Origin: Sphagnum magellanicum
Taxonomy: Eukaryota > Streptophyta > Sphagnopsida > Sphagnales > Sphagnaceae
Direction of reading: 5' to 3'
Length of the DNA stretch: 64,000 bases
Assembly: GCA_021904315.1 (NCBI GenBank)
Contig: CM038918.1
Coordinates: forward strand, 5,781,349 to 5,845,348
Part shown: positions 11,636 to 23,733 of the stretch, one piece after another
Position numbering within the stretch: the stretch's first letter is position 1
Layout: every line of letters starts with the position of its first letter
Notes under the pieces: generated by a model
Database searches by the model: none
Seen by the model: only the letters and a program-made list of their open reading frames with translations
Told to the model about the DNA's origin: nothing
Program-made: the position numbers and the translations under genes

Positions 11636-13138
11636 TTAAAATTTTATTTTGCAATTTTATACTACATTATTTTTGGTTAGGTGCCAAGAAGGCATTCCAA
11701 TGAGCGTGCTGACATGCCCAACATAATTGGCAAGGGCGAGACCATTCCAAGACATTAAGGTTTGGGGTTTTGATTCAACAATTTTTTAAAAAATTTCCAA
11801 ATTTTGACAAAAATTTCCATAAAATCATTAAACTTGCAACCAAATCTTCAAATTTTTTAATTTTGCAACAGTGAAAAATTCCACACTGAAAAAAAAGCCC
11901 ACCACCAAGGAAGATCACATGGTGCTGCCGATAATAACAAATTATTAGAGACTTTTTGAAGGATCGCACCACCCACCCAGACAAAAATAAAGATCCTCAC
12001 CTGGCACCAAATTTGTTACATATTTGGTACTATAGTAGTACACAATGGCAAGTTCGACATTTTGGTGTTGAATAATTATGTTATTTCAAAGATTAAAATA
12101 AAAAATATTTCATAATATTTTAAAAGATTCATTCACTATTTTCCATCACAATTTTTTTTCTCTTTTTTTATAAAACTTGCACATATTTCAAAATTTCTGA
12201 AAATAATATAAATTAGTGTATTTGTATTGGAATTTGGATGTCAACTTATAGGTGTGAATATTGCCTTCAATTTTTAGAATTATATTGATTCATCCTAGGC
12301 CCCCTTATTGTGGGGAATGCCCATTGCCCCCCTCACCATAAGCCCTAAGGGTGACTTACCTAAGTTACCTTGGACACTAAATCTTGTTGAAGTGAAGTGC
12401 CACCCCCAACACCTCTTCAAGTGAGATCACCCCCAAATACATACACCTAAATAAATACATAAAAATGTCGGTCGGTTGTGAATGTGTCACCTTTAAATAT
12501 TTAGGTAGTATCGTGTACATCTAAAAATATATCGGTATCATGACAAAGTGCAATTTACATGCAACAAATTTAGATCGATAAGGCTCGCCCGGGTAACCGA
12601 CCGATTATATCATATTTTCTTGACCATGTTAGATGACAATTTCTTTGCATTCAACCTTTGGGCATTGGGTAGTACCCCCGTTAACAACTAGACGACCTTT
12701 TAGTTTTTCCGCCATAGGTCTAGTTGACCTTGAGATTACCCCCCCCTTGAACCGATACATTATTTCTAGGAATCGGTGAATAATAGAGAACAGATTTATT
12801 TTAATTTTTGAAGCGACTTAAAAAACTTTGTACATATTTGAAAGCCTCCCAGGAGAAATCAACAATGAATATTAGAATTTAATTTCCACTTTATTGAATT
12901 GGCCTATAGGACCCACACAAAAAGGCCATATGTAACCAACTTGAAAAGCTTCAAAGTCTTTTTGTGGGGAATGGGGGGCTAAAATGACATTTTTCATGGC
13001 CAAGTAGCATAAAACCTCAAGACCATCATATTTGTATCTTCTTCATCAAGAGCATTGGGTGGCTGGGTGGCTGGGTTCCAATCTTCCATGTAGCCTAAAG
13101 TCCAAACACCACATGATGGCCAGACATGTGTAAATCAT
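11636..13138. other. AT-rich intergenic DNA with repeat fragments
   Basis: No gene is seen. A C-rich segment near 12298-12350 shares words with the foldback element at 44.5 kb. A short inverted repeat is listed separately at 12468-12604. Confidence 0.5.
12468..12604. repeat. 137-bp segment bounded by a perfect 10-bp inverted repeat (possible MITE)
   Basis: TCGGTCGGTT at 12468-12477 is the exact reverse complement of AACCGACCGA at 12595-12604. The interior keeps several CpGs (TCGATA, CGCCCGGG), unlike its surroundings. No clear target duplication was found, so the element assignment is tentative. Confidence 0.4.
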
Positions 13139-13305
13139 TAATACTAGTGTGAACCCTGTGCATAATGCACAGGTGTGTTATTTCAACAATGTTTGCTTGA
13201 TGTTTTGTTTTTAAAAAAAACTTTTCTTTTCAAACAACTGTCCGTGGGCACTGTCCGTCCGGAGTCACTGTCACAGACAGACCAAGTGAATTTATATATA
13301 TATGA
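13139..13305. mobile_element. Short non-autonomous repeat with a terminal hairpin (class uncertain)
   Basis: A hairpin with 9-bp arms, CCTGTGCAT and ATGCACAGG (13155-13173), follows TACTAGTGTGAA. About 80 bases on, CTGTCCGT is repeated around CCGGAGTCACTGTCACAGACAG, then a TATATATA tract. Hairpin ends of this style occur on several plant element families. The limits are by eye. Confidence 0.3.
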
Positions 13306-14532
13306 TTGCAAATGAATTTTCTAAATTTGTAAGTAAAAACATGTTGAAATATGTAGAAAATGGTTTTAGCAACATCACTTCATTTTAGTATATAACTACT
13401 TCCATTTGTGAATAACCTAATTCGTGAATTAGTGAATCTCAAGAGACAACAATTTGGTTGTTTGCAAAACCTATTTTGAAACTAGCAATTGATAATTAAA
13501 TATGGAATTTTTTTCTCAATTTACGCATAAAATTTGTTGTTGTCACCAAGAAAATAATGTGATTCAAAGTGAACTTTTGACGAAATTGTAAATAATAATA
13601 AAACATTGGTGCAGCGGTAGACACTCACAATGTTGCCCTCTATTACATGACAACATTTTGTTCTCATTTTTTAAAAACGGTTGGTTGTCACTTATGATGT
13701 TTTAAGCAAAGTTAATTTGGTTTCATTTTTTAATTCATTCTTAGCAATGGGTCAGCCCTTTTTTTATGATGGCTATGTATAGCCAAAATTTTATATATTA
13801 AATTTTTCTAAATGCTAAAATAAATCATGTGCTTTTTGGGATTTTCAGTAGCTAGAATTTGACCAAAATTTGAGAATAATTATCACATTTTTATACACGG
13901 TTCAAGTAAGTAGCCAAAAATCTAAAAGGATAGCCAAATTTGGCTAATTATATATTTTTTTGCAGATCATCACCACTTTGGCTACAACACAAAATTGCTC
14001 TGAAAAAAACGCAGTCATGGGGGGCTAAGTGTCAAGAAATATCAGCAAACATTTCAACACAATACTTGGAGGACCATTGAAATTTCAGCTACTTGGCTTC
14101 TTCCATCCTTTTGTCCAATGAATACAAATCATGAATAGTTTATTGTACATGACTCCTTTAAAATGATTACATTTTCTCAAACCCTTCTCATTTCGATCTT
14201 CCTAATGATTACATAAAAATTCAATTGTATATTTCTAGCTATACAAAATGGCACGGTATGCCAATCCATAACGTCCCGAATATATCTGTAGCTAGTTAGG
14301 GTAGCACCTTATGTGTAAGATTTCGGATCTCAAAGGGCATTATGGTTTGTAAGGTGCTTCCCTATGATTTATCAAACCTTTTTTTTTCACATTGTGGAGG
14401 CCATAGGATGGGGGTTGGGCCGTTTTAGAATTTCAAAAGACCTTACTAACTCTTCTATACACAAGCCAGTAGGTACCTACTCTTGTAGAAACCGGATTTA
14501 ACCCTGGTCAAAAACAATAAGAATTATCTCAT
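13306..14532. other. AT-rich intergenic DNA with dispersed copies of the array palindrome
   Basis: No gene is seen. The dyad TAGCCAAATTTGGCTA recurs exactly at 13931-13946, and GGCTATGTATAGCC lies at 13771-13784. Confidence 0.55.
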
Positions 14533-14709
14533 GAATGATAACTCATTAGTATAGTCCCTTTTGGGACCTTGAGACCACAAACGGTCTTGGGTTCAAACCT
14601 AGTGGCATGCAAGTGAAACTCATGTCACCTCACTCCCCATGAGCTTGACTTTGGGTTGCCAACAGCTTGTTAGGTTGGGTCTACTATTCTGTCTCGAAAA
14701 AAAAAAAAA
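14533..14709 (+). mobile_element. tRNA-derived SINE with poly-A tail
   Basis: The head resembles a tRNA: ATAACTCATTAGTATAG stands where an A box (GCTCAGTTGGTTAG-like) is expected. GGTCTTGGGTTCAAACCTAG follows about 45 bases later and contains a good B box, GGTTCAAACC. A tRNA-unrelated body (14605-14695) leads to an uninterrupted run of 13-14 A. Size about 177 bp. It carries no protein and would depend on a LINE for movement. Confidence 0.55.
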
Positions 14710-16331
14710 GGTTAATTTCTTTTTAAAACTCAATTTTACACAAATGGAAAAGATCCATTGCAATTGTGACAAACAGTTTCAAGCATAGAATTTTCATGCA
14801 ACCAATGACAGAGTTTCAAATGCACCCAAGAGGGCCCATTATTTCCTTTGGAGGATTTTTTTTTTTTTTTTTTTTAAATTCTGTTCCCATAAGTTCCAAG
14901 TGATTCCCAATTATGTTCCCCAAGTTTTCAATGTATTCCCCAAAATTTTCCCAATAGCACCACAATTTATCCATATGTTTTGCCTAATGTTGATCCTTTA
15001 GAACCTATAAAGGTGAATCATAAAATGGCACATTGGAACAACATTAACTTTAAATAGAGCAAACACATTGAAAATTTAACAAGAACTACATAATTAGTAG
15101 TAATTACAAAATCCTATGAAAGCTCATCTTTCCTTGGTTATAAGGATCCTTACAAGATGATTCGTCAAAACATCAACAATTTGATTACATAGTTATCAAT
15201 GCATCAATTCCATAACATAACATCTACAAAACAACACAACATTATTAGAGATCCAAGATCAAAGAAAAAAAAAACTAACAAACATAACAAACCAAGTGTG
15301 CCTTCAAAAGAGAAAGGATGACAAATCTAACATCAACTTGCAAACAAGAGGAAAATAAATAATAACACATATGAAAAAAAAACACAATGTTAATTAATAT
15401 AAATGCATTTCAAAAATCAAAAATTTCATAGCACACAAAATTTGAGAAACCACAAAAAATACAAGAAAAAATACGAATGGCACTCACTGTTGTGGTCCTC
15501 AAATGGCAAAATGTAGTGTTCCATTTATCTTCAGATAACATGAACATAGAAAGCATGACATGTTTGAAAAAGAAGTAAAAATCATCAAATCTCTATACTC
15601 GGTGTTCAGTGTGTAGCCATAAAATATAGAAGGTTGATTAATAAATTGCTTACTTAATATCTGGTTTTATAGCCAGATTTGGCCATATCTTCACATGGAT
15701 CTTCCTAAGGACCTAGACTACATTTTAGAAATCCTTAACAAATACTACTGAGTGGGAGGGATCTTACACCATGAATAGGTGTAAGATTACTTCTCTTTAG
15801 TGAGAGGGATTGGGATGGCCTTTAAGGTGCCCTTCAAATTTGCCATGTTAGACCAAATACCCTACACCACACCCAGGAAATGTTAAATTTGGACTTGAGA
15901 CATTATTGACTTGAGATGGGATTTATTTACAATTTTTAGAATCAACCCCAAAAAAATTAAGGGGCTTTTCAACCATGGCACTAGTGAGGTTACCATGCTA
16001 GTGGAATCCCAAACTAAGATATGCCCACCCACACACCCAAGGAGGATACCTTGGAGATCAAAATAGGAAAATCTTCTAGTTAAGGTTTCCTTTCCTTTAC
16101 CCTTTAAAAAAATTTCGCCACAATTAAAGTCAACCTATTTATTGTTATTTGAACCACTTATCCCCAAAAAAAACATGAAGGAATTTGGAAGGGATTTGGA
16201 AACCTAGCAACCCTATTGACCAAAAGAAACACAACCTCAAAAATATGCAGGTAGGTAGGTAGGTAAGTAAGTAAATAAATAAGTAGGTACCTAGAAAAAG
16301 GACAAAAATCCAAGGGTATGTAGTCTCTAGA

Positions 16332-16347
16332 CCTAAACCCTAAACCC
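16332..16347. repeat. Interstitial plant telomere-type repeat (telo-box)
   Basis: CCTAAACCCTAAACCC contains two AAACCCT units, the plant telomere sequence. It is far too short for a chromosome end; as a telo-box it can be a chance or regulatory word. Confidence 0.6.
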
Positions 16348-19300
16348 AGCTAACCTGTTGAGTAGTAGCTGACAACTGGATTGGCCAGGACAAAAATGCA
16401 AGAAACACCTGTCATGCATTAATGGATTCACATATGGCCAAAACTTTTTTTACCTGAATTTTTTTTAATTTTTTTAATTTGTATTTTATTGGATTCAGAT
16501 ATGGCCAAAACTCTTGTTACCTGAATTTTACTTGCATTATTATTATTTTCTTTTATTTTTTGGGTTGCAATGATGTCACTTTCACAGGAATAGTGTCCCA
16601 AAGTTGTCACGAGTCTACCATAAAAACATGATGACGAAACAAGGGGGGAAGAGGAACTGATTGAGGCAAAAGATAGACTGATTGAAATGCTCCAAACACT
16701 AGGTACTTATGTTGTGTTTCGTTGGGCCATGTGTTTTTCTTTATTTTCTTTTGGGGAATAGGGCAACAAAATGTGGTCCACCCAAAAACACCCAAAAAAA
16801 AAAAAGGGGGGCACTCACTTCGTTATCCTTTGAGAAATTAGGTGAGAGAGAGAGAAAAAAAAAAGGACTTACATAAAGAGCAACATGAAATGGATAGGCC
16901 CAACACCCAACCGCTCCCTATCCCCTTCCCTTCCCTTTCCCCTACCCAATACACCTGACAATATTGCAGAGACAAATGCAGCAGTCTTTGGACAATCAGC
17001 TCTGCTTGCATATCACTCATTCGATAGTAATTTAATGAAGTTTTGCAATTTTGTTGGAAAAATGTCCAAAGTATAGTATATTTTTATGAAAGTTTTAGAA
17101 AGAGATAATTCTCTAACCTTCCAAGCTACCCCACCACGATTTTTCTTCTTCTTCTTCCCTTCCCTTCCCTTCTCCCTGTTTTCTTTTCTTTGATAGTCTG
17201 CACTGCAAATCTTGCATCTTCCACACCCACTAACATGTCAGTGCAATAGGCAGCTGTGTCATGTGAGTGATATGACCATTTTACTTATACGGTACTTGGT
17301 ATCATCCCTTATAGAGTAATAACACTACAGGGCAGGGGCAGCTTCAGCACATGTCTGTCAATTAATTAATTAGTTTTGAAGAGTTTTTTCATGTTGAAAT
17401 ATAATTGAATCTTTGTTAAAATGTTCTCTATTTCCTTCACAACATTCTGTTCTTTGAATTTTTTTTTTAAATTATTTGGTGGGTGGGGAGGATTTCAACA
17501 TTTCTAACAACTAATATACAATTAGTGTGTTGAAGCTGCCAAAGGTTAAGGCTGATAGAGCACTTCATACTGAAACAACAAATAGTAACTAGTAGGACAA
17601 GCATTAAATTTCCTAATGTATCCAGAGAAGTTTTTTTTTTTTTTTTTTGGTTTTTTTTTTCTCCCTTTTTTGTTACATTGAAAATTTGGCAAAATATAAC
17701 AAAAAAATTAGCAAATTTAATTTTTCACCAATTCACCAAAAAAGGGGGGGAAAAGAAAAGAAAAAAGCTGATAATAAGATATAAGAAAGCTGCATGGTTT
17801 TGCTCAAGGTAATTAATGGGGAAAAAAAAAAAAAAGGAACTCCAAGAGCAAAGATATTAATTAGTTAGTCACCATGATTAAAAACAAATCAATCATAATG
17901 GGATGCATTGCAAAAGGGAGAATGAATATAAACAATATGATGATTTTATTTATGCCCTTTTCACTCACCTCAAAAGCAATTACTTATCATTGTTGCGGTA
18001 AAGTTCAGCCTTATGTTAATACAAATTGGTTATAATAAAAATAGGGTAAGTCTGAAACAGATACAAATCAAGTGGGGTAATTGGAAAGGAAATTTTTTAA
18101 ATATTACAAACTGTTTTATTTTATTTCTTTTATTTCAATTTTCAGATGTATCTCCATTTGCTCCTACTCTCCCCCAACCAATGGTTTTCTTTCCATATTA
18201 TGATATAGAAAATCTGAAAATTTTGGGATTTGTTTTTGGAAATTTGGGGTTTTTGGTGTAAATTCAACCTTTTTTTCTTTTTTTGGGATTTTTTTCTAAA
18301 TTTCTATATCATAAGATGGAAAAAAAATTATATTAACTGAAAAAAAATTTAAAAACATTGGTTGGGATGGTGGGATGTATTTCCCTCCACCCACAGGAAT
18401 AAATTGTTAGATTTTGGATGAAGTAGAGCAATAGCAATGAAATGTTGTGAAACTCAGTTTGAAGTTTGCCTAGGATACTATGCTCTCCACAAAGAGGACC
18501 TATGGAAGGAAATGACTATTTTAGAAAAGAATTTGTCAGCCATAATGATTCACCCAGGTCACATGTAATTTCCTCCTGGATGTATTTGTATTTTTTATAA
18601 TATTTTAACGATATGTTTAAAATATAAGTGTTAATAAAGTAGTGTTGATCAATCATCTCAATGTGTTAGGATGTCATAACGACATCGTATTAATTATTGT
18701 ATCAATATTTCGTTAGCACTTAATTTTGAACATATTATTAAAGTGTTGTAAAAAAATTTGATGGCAAGGTACGTTGTTGTTCGACTAATTTTGCTAAATT
18801 TTTTAATTAAAATTTTCTAAATTTTTAATAACAAAATTTTTTATAATTATAATTATAATTCCTAAAATTAAATGCTGATGAGTGCTTCATTCTGGTGAAG
18901 ACTGCAGCCAAGAGCTTTACCCAGTGTAAAGACTCTGACTAAAAAAAAAATTCTGTAACCCCTGGTGGGTATCACAACATTAAAAAAATGGCCAAAAGGG
19001 GCAGGGCATTTTGAAAAAGGGAATGCTGGCCCACCCGCCTGCCCCAACAGGCATTCCTTTTTTTGAAACAGCCCCAAAGTAGACCGCTTGAAAAAAAAAA
19101 ACGTTGGGTAAGGTACGGTCGATTATTTATACTAATAAAATTGGTGCAAATAATAAGTCTTTTATTTACGCCTTCTTTTAATTGGGTCATAACTACTCGG
19201 CTTCTGCAAGAAAGCGAAAAAACCTACATGACCAAACAACGTGATGTTTCTGCACTCTTCAGAGCACCAACACATTTAAAAATTGCTCGACACCAGACTC

Positions 19301-20971
19301 GGTCTCCTCCCTCACCTTCAAATAAGTGGGGGTGTTCAATCCATCCGCTGACAAGTACAAACAGCATATCGCCTGCTCTATAATGGAGACGGATTCTCTC
19401 TCATGAGTATATATATATGCAGTTCTTGAACTGAAAATAGCATCATGTGGTCCAGGGATTTTATTTTTTTTTTAACTTCTTTAATGAATAATATTTTTAC
19501 CAATTTTGTGATATCAAAATTTTGGTGAAATTTTATTTGAATTTACACTTGAAAAAAAAAATTCCCCAAAATAAAGAAATCTCTATTTTTTGACCCCAAA
19601 AAAGTGACAAAATTTGTCCGGAAAACAAACAAACAAACACCAATCATGTCTCTAGTCCCAATCTTAATAGGTACTTAATACCATAAAACTTAATCTAGAA
19701 ATGAACTTAGGAGATGACAAAGCCTTCATATTATTTGCAAAAAATTTCGGAAATTTCCCACCCCAAAAGACATTTCTCAAAAAAATATAAAAAAATATTT
19801 ATTTATTTATTTATTTTTATTTTTATTTTTGTGAAGGAAAAAAGAGAGAATATTCTTCAAAGTTTTTGGGAACATTTCATTTTCAACATGGAATCTTCAA
19901 TTTTAGTTATTTATTTATTTATTTAATCTATTTATTTGGCATGGGGTATATATGTGTGTGTGTGTTGAAGATGTACTTGCGTGAGTACTATGGTACCCAA
20001 ACCCTTTTTGTTTTTTTTCCTTTTAAATTTTTTTTTAAAAAAAGGGAAACCCCTTTTTCTGAAGCAAGGCTGTTACCTCAAAATCTGACATGAAAACATG
20101 TGAGGCTTTTCTTGGCCACATGCCAAATCCCAGCAATGCAATGCCATACAATAGGCTTTACCATTTTGTAGTTGAATTATTCACCACCATAATACTAGGG
20201 CTCTTCCCCTCAAGCTGTGTATTAAGCATAAGTCAACCTGTGGTCTGTGGGTGAGGAAGCATAAGTGTTTTTTTTTGGCATTATTATGGCATTTTAGAGT
20301 CTCACAATGAAAGTTGGGACCACCTCATGACTGACCCTTAACTTAGTGGGATTGGCTGGCTTTGCTATTACTGGAGTTTGTAGCAATACCATGGCACTAC
20401 CAGCAGCAGCTTGGGACACTAATCTTATATTATTTTCAGAAAATGTTGACATTTTCACCCCAAAATCAAACCAAAAAATCCTCCCCAAAAAAAAAAATTT
20501 TTTTTAAGGAAAATAAAATATTTTCTTAGAATTTTTATTTTCTAGGATATCTGAGTTTTCAACATGGAAAAAATTTCAAAATAAAATAATTATTCCACAC
20601 TGAAATGCTAGCCATGGGTACTTTGGTATTCTAATGTTTGTCAAACTAGTGGGAGCCCTAATGCTCTCATAGCAAAACCATTTTAAGATCTAATAAATTA
20701 CTAAATTAAAAAGCAAAGTCTCCAAAGCAAAGCCCCCCTTCCCCTTGCCTACTAGGTACCTACTACTTACTACCCAAGGCCATTTTTGTGGTGGCAACTG
20801 GCAACTTGGGCCACCTTTTGGCTCTCTATGCAAACCCCCAAAGGCAAGGGGCAGGAGGAGGAGGGTTGTGATACAAACGTGGGATCTGACACCAAAATAA
20901 TTATCACCAACCCCATTAAAAAAACAATGGGTAAGTTAAATAAGCCACACATATTTGCTTTGCTCAAGCCC

Positions 20972-21000
20972 CTCACTCACTCACTCACTCACTCACTCAC
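20972..21000. repeat. (CACT)n microsatellite
   Basis: About seven uninterrupted CACT tetranucleotides. Confidence 0.9.
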
Positions 21001-23646
21001 AGCAATGCTGTATCCCAACAAACAACTCTCAAGCATAGCCTGCAAAAACCAGGGACCTTTTGGGTTTAAGGGGGGTCCTCCACTGACCCTGGTACCTACT
21101 GCTTTACTATATAACCAGTAGAATGTGAGGTATATTAAGTGGTTCTGTTCCCATGGAAATGGGTGAGCAGTAGTTTCATGTGGGAAGGTGGGAATATTGC
21201 ACTTTGATTTGTTGAAAGCATCCAAAGCTGGATGTTTGTTTGTGACATAGGAAACCCAAAAAAAATTCAATTCACAAAATATAGAGTCACCTTTTTGTTA
21301 CAATTGGATTGGGGGTGGGGAAAATGTTGCCTTCTGTTCTGTTGGTGATCATGTTTGTTTGTGAGTGAGTGTGGGGATGTCTTTTATTATTATTGTTTTA
21401 AAAGTGCTATTGACACGAGAGATGATAAAAAAAGATGTACAATACATCTTTCATCTCTTGGTTTGAATCAGTGGAGAATATGGGTGTGGATAATGTTGTC
21501 AAATCTTTACTAACCACAAAACAAACAAATTGATTTTTTCTAAATAGTTTGATGCACTTTTTTGTGACTTCTATTTCAAGGGTCATGTGGTCGATTATTT
21601 GAATCTAGTATTGTTGCAAGATTTGGGGTAAGCAAACATAGGTGGAAAAGAATGGCGAAGTGGGCCAAAACTTCTTCTTTTTTAAATACACACATCACCT
21701 GCTTCCTACAATGTGATTTGTTGTCATTATGAGATTAACCTCAAATTGCATAATCCTAGTGAAACTCAATTTGTGACAATATTCTTAATGAAGAGACAAC
21801 TAGTGTGGAATGTTGTTGAGAAACCATTTTAAACTTGCCATGGACAACTTTCGTTAATGTATTGCACAATATGTTTTGTCACTTGTCCTTTACCAAGGAA
21901 TGAAATGTTGTGACCAATGTTCAAAGGGATGGATTCTTGGATTTGCATGCCAATTTTGTTCATGTGGTGGAGCTAGTCGTGGTGGCATTAATTAAGGGAG
22001 GTTCAATGGAAAACAACCTCACATTGGGAAAATGTGGCTTGTTATGAAGACCTTTTGAAAACCATGCATTGTTATTATGAAATCCACCATTTCCACTAGC
22101 ACCAAATTCTATGCACCTCAAGCTTGTCAAAAGGTATCAGTGGTAAACTCCTCAATCTTAGTAACAACAAAAAGTTTGAAAAATGTGAGGAATGTTCTTT
22201 AGCTTCTCATAAGTAGAAGGGGCTTGAAAGCTTTGGGATGATTAGGATGAATAGATTCATAGGCAATTCTTGATCATTTCAACTAAACAAAAGGAGGAAA
22301 AAAGTGGTTAATTCAAATTTGAACCAAAATTATGTCATAAACTCGTGATATTGATTCACATGGATTCATATGAATTCAACCATGAACACAACTATTATGA
22401 GAGGTAGTAGATTCCCCATATTATATTGCATGTCCCCATTGGGGCCACATTCTAATGACATTTTTTCAATATATTCAAAATCCTTTGCCCAAAGTATTTG
22501 GGAACTCATGCCTCTTAAAAATTTCATTCATTTTGAACATTCAACACCACAATCTTATAACCTTCATCAAGAATTATTGAAAACCATGGCAAGCTCTTCA
22601 ATTTGCATTCTAAATGATCAAAAGTCATTTGGTAATATTTGTTTTGTTCCTTTAAACTTTCATAACTATTGGGAAATGTTTTTTTCTTTTCACAATGCAA
22701 ATTCACCATCTTGTAACTCTATTGAAAGCATTTTGATGATACCAATATAATTACATTTGGACATAATTTGACCTCTCAAACTTCATTTGACAACATAAAT
22801 CAATTCAATTGTCTCACATTTTATAAGATTTAATAGACCAATACTAATTTTATACCCTTGTCAAAATTTGGTAACTCATTACATAGAACATTTTTCAAAT
22901 TCTTGGCCACAAGGTTAAGCCATGGGTTCAAAACATTTGATTGCCCCAAAAGTATGCACATACCTATGCAAGTTCAAACTTGAATGCATCTTCCAAGATG
23001 TGCCTAAAATGCAAGCCATCTTCCATTCGGAATATTTAACTTGCACCTTTTTTTAATAAATTAATAATTATTGCATATATCATTATTTCCATTCAACTTC
23101 CAATATGTCTTGTTGGAAATGTATAAATTATCCAAATGATCTCATCCATTCCAATTGATATTGGGAGAAATTAATTTTCACATTTTCACACCAACTTGTT
23201 TATGAAAGAATGTGGCACCTCTCCAATTGCCCAACTAGACCCCATAATTTGTCGTCCAAAATCATGGGTTTTTCCCCCCAAACTTTAATATCCTAACCTA
23301 TTAATATGAATCATGCACAACACATTCACCCTAGGTGCAATCACACCAACAAGAACCACATCAAATGTAATGGACACTATCACTCACACCTTTTAAGAAG
23401 AAAACAACATGTCATAATAAGGTCACATTAGCAAGTGTGGTTCTTCTTATCCCATTTGCACCCCCCTTTTCTATCTTAGCTTGCAAGTGTTCATTTGATT
23501 AAATGGCCTCACACCTGAGCTAATTTTTGCCCTCACCCCCATACTACAATGTTAAATTTACACAATACAATTACCTTGTGTTTTACATTGTTTTACATTG
23601 TTTTCCATGTCCTCCATTTGTAACAACTTTAGAAAGGCATTGGAAA

Positions 23647-23733
23647 GGGATTGAACCAAGGTACCTCCACCTCCCAAAACCTATGGGCCTTGGAATGAAC
23701 TTTGAACAAAAGGGTACCTTTAGTCTAAACCGC
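23647..23733 (-). mobile_element. Possible tRNA-like SINE head
   Basis: On the minus strand GGTTCAATCCC (23657-23647) fits a Pol III B box, and GGTTTAGACTAAAGGTACCC (about 23731-23712) loosely fits an A box. The spacing is slightly long for a tRNA. The body would continue toward lower coordinates; no A tail was confirmed. Confidence 0.25.

Larger units (their letters stand above)
14710..23646. other. Gene-poor AT-rich desert with microsatellites
   Basis: No supported gene. Contents: poly-T 14849-14873; GTAG/GTAA tetranucleotides 16250-16292; two telomere-type CCTAAAC units at 16332-16347; poly-T 17631-17648; TTTA 19797-19830; CACT 20972-21000; a further copy of the array palindrome with changes at 15670-15685. 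Reading frames here are short and without motifs. Confidence 0.55.

Noticed and set aside
16332-16347. Telomere or chromosome end
   Set aside because: Only two units of the plant telomere repeat are present; a real end would have hundreds.
21880-21975. Cysteine-rich plus-strand piece KCCDQCSKGW resembling part of a PHD finger
   Set aside because: Too short, with stops on both sides and incomplete cysteine/histidine spacing; could be chance.
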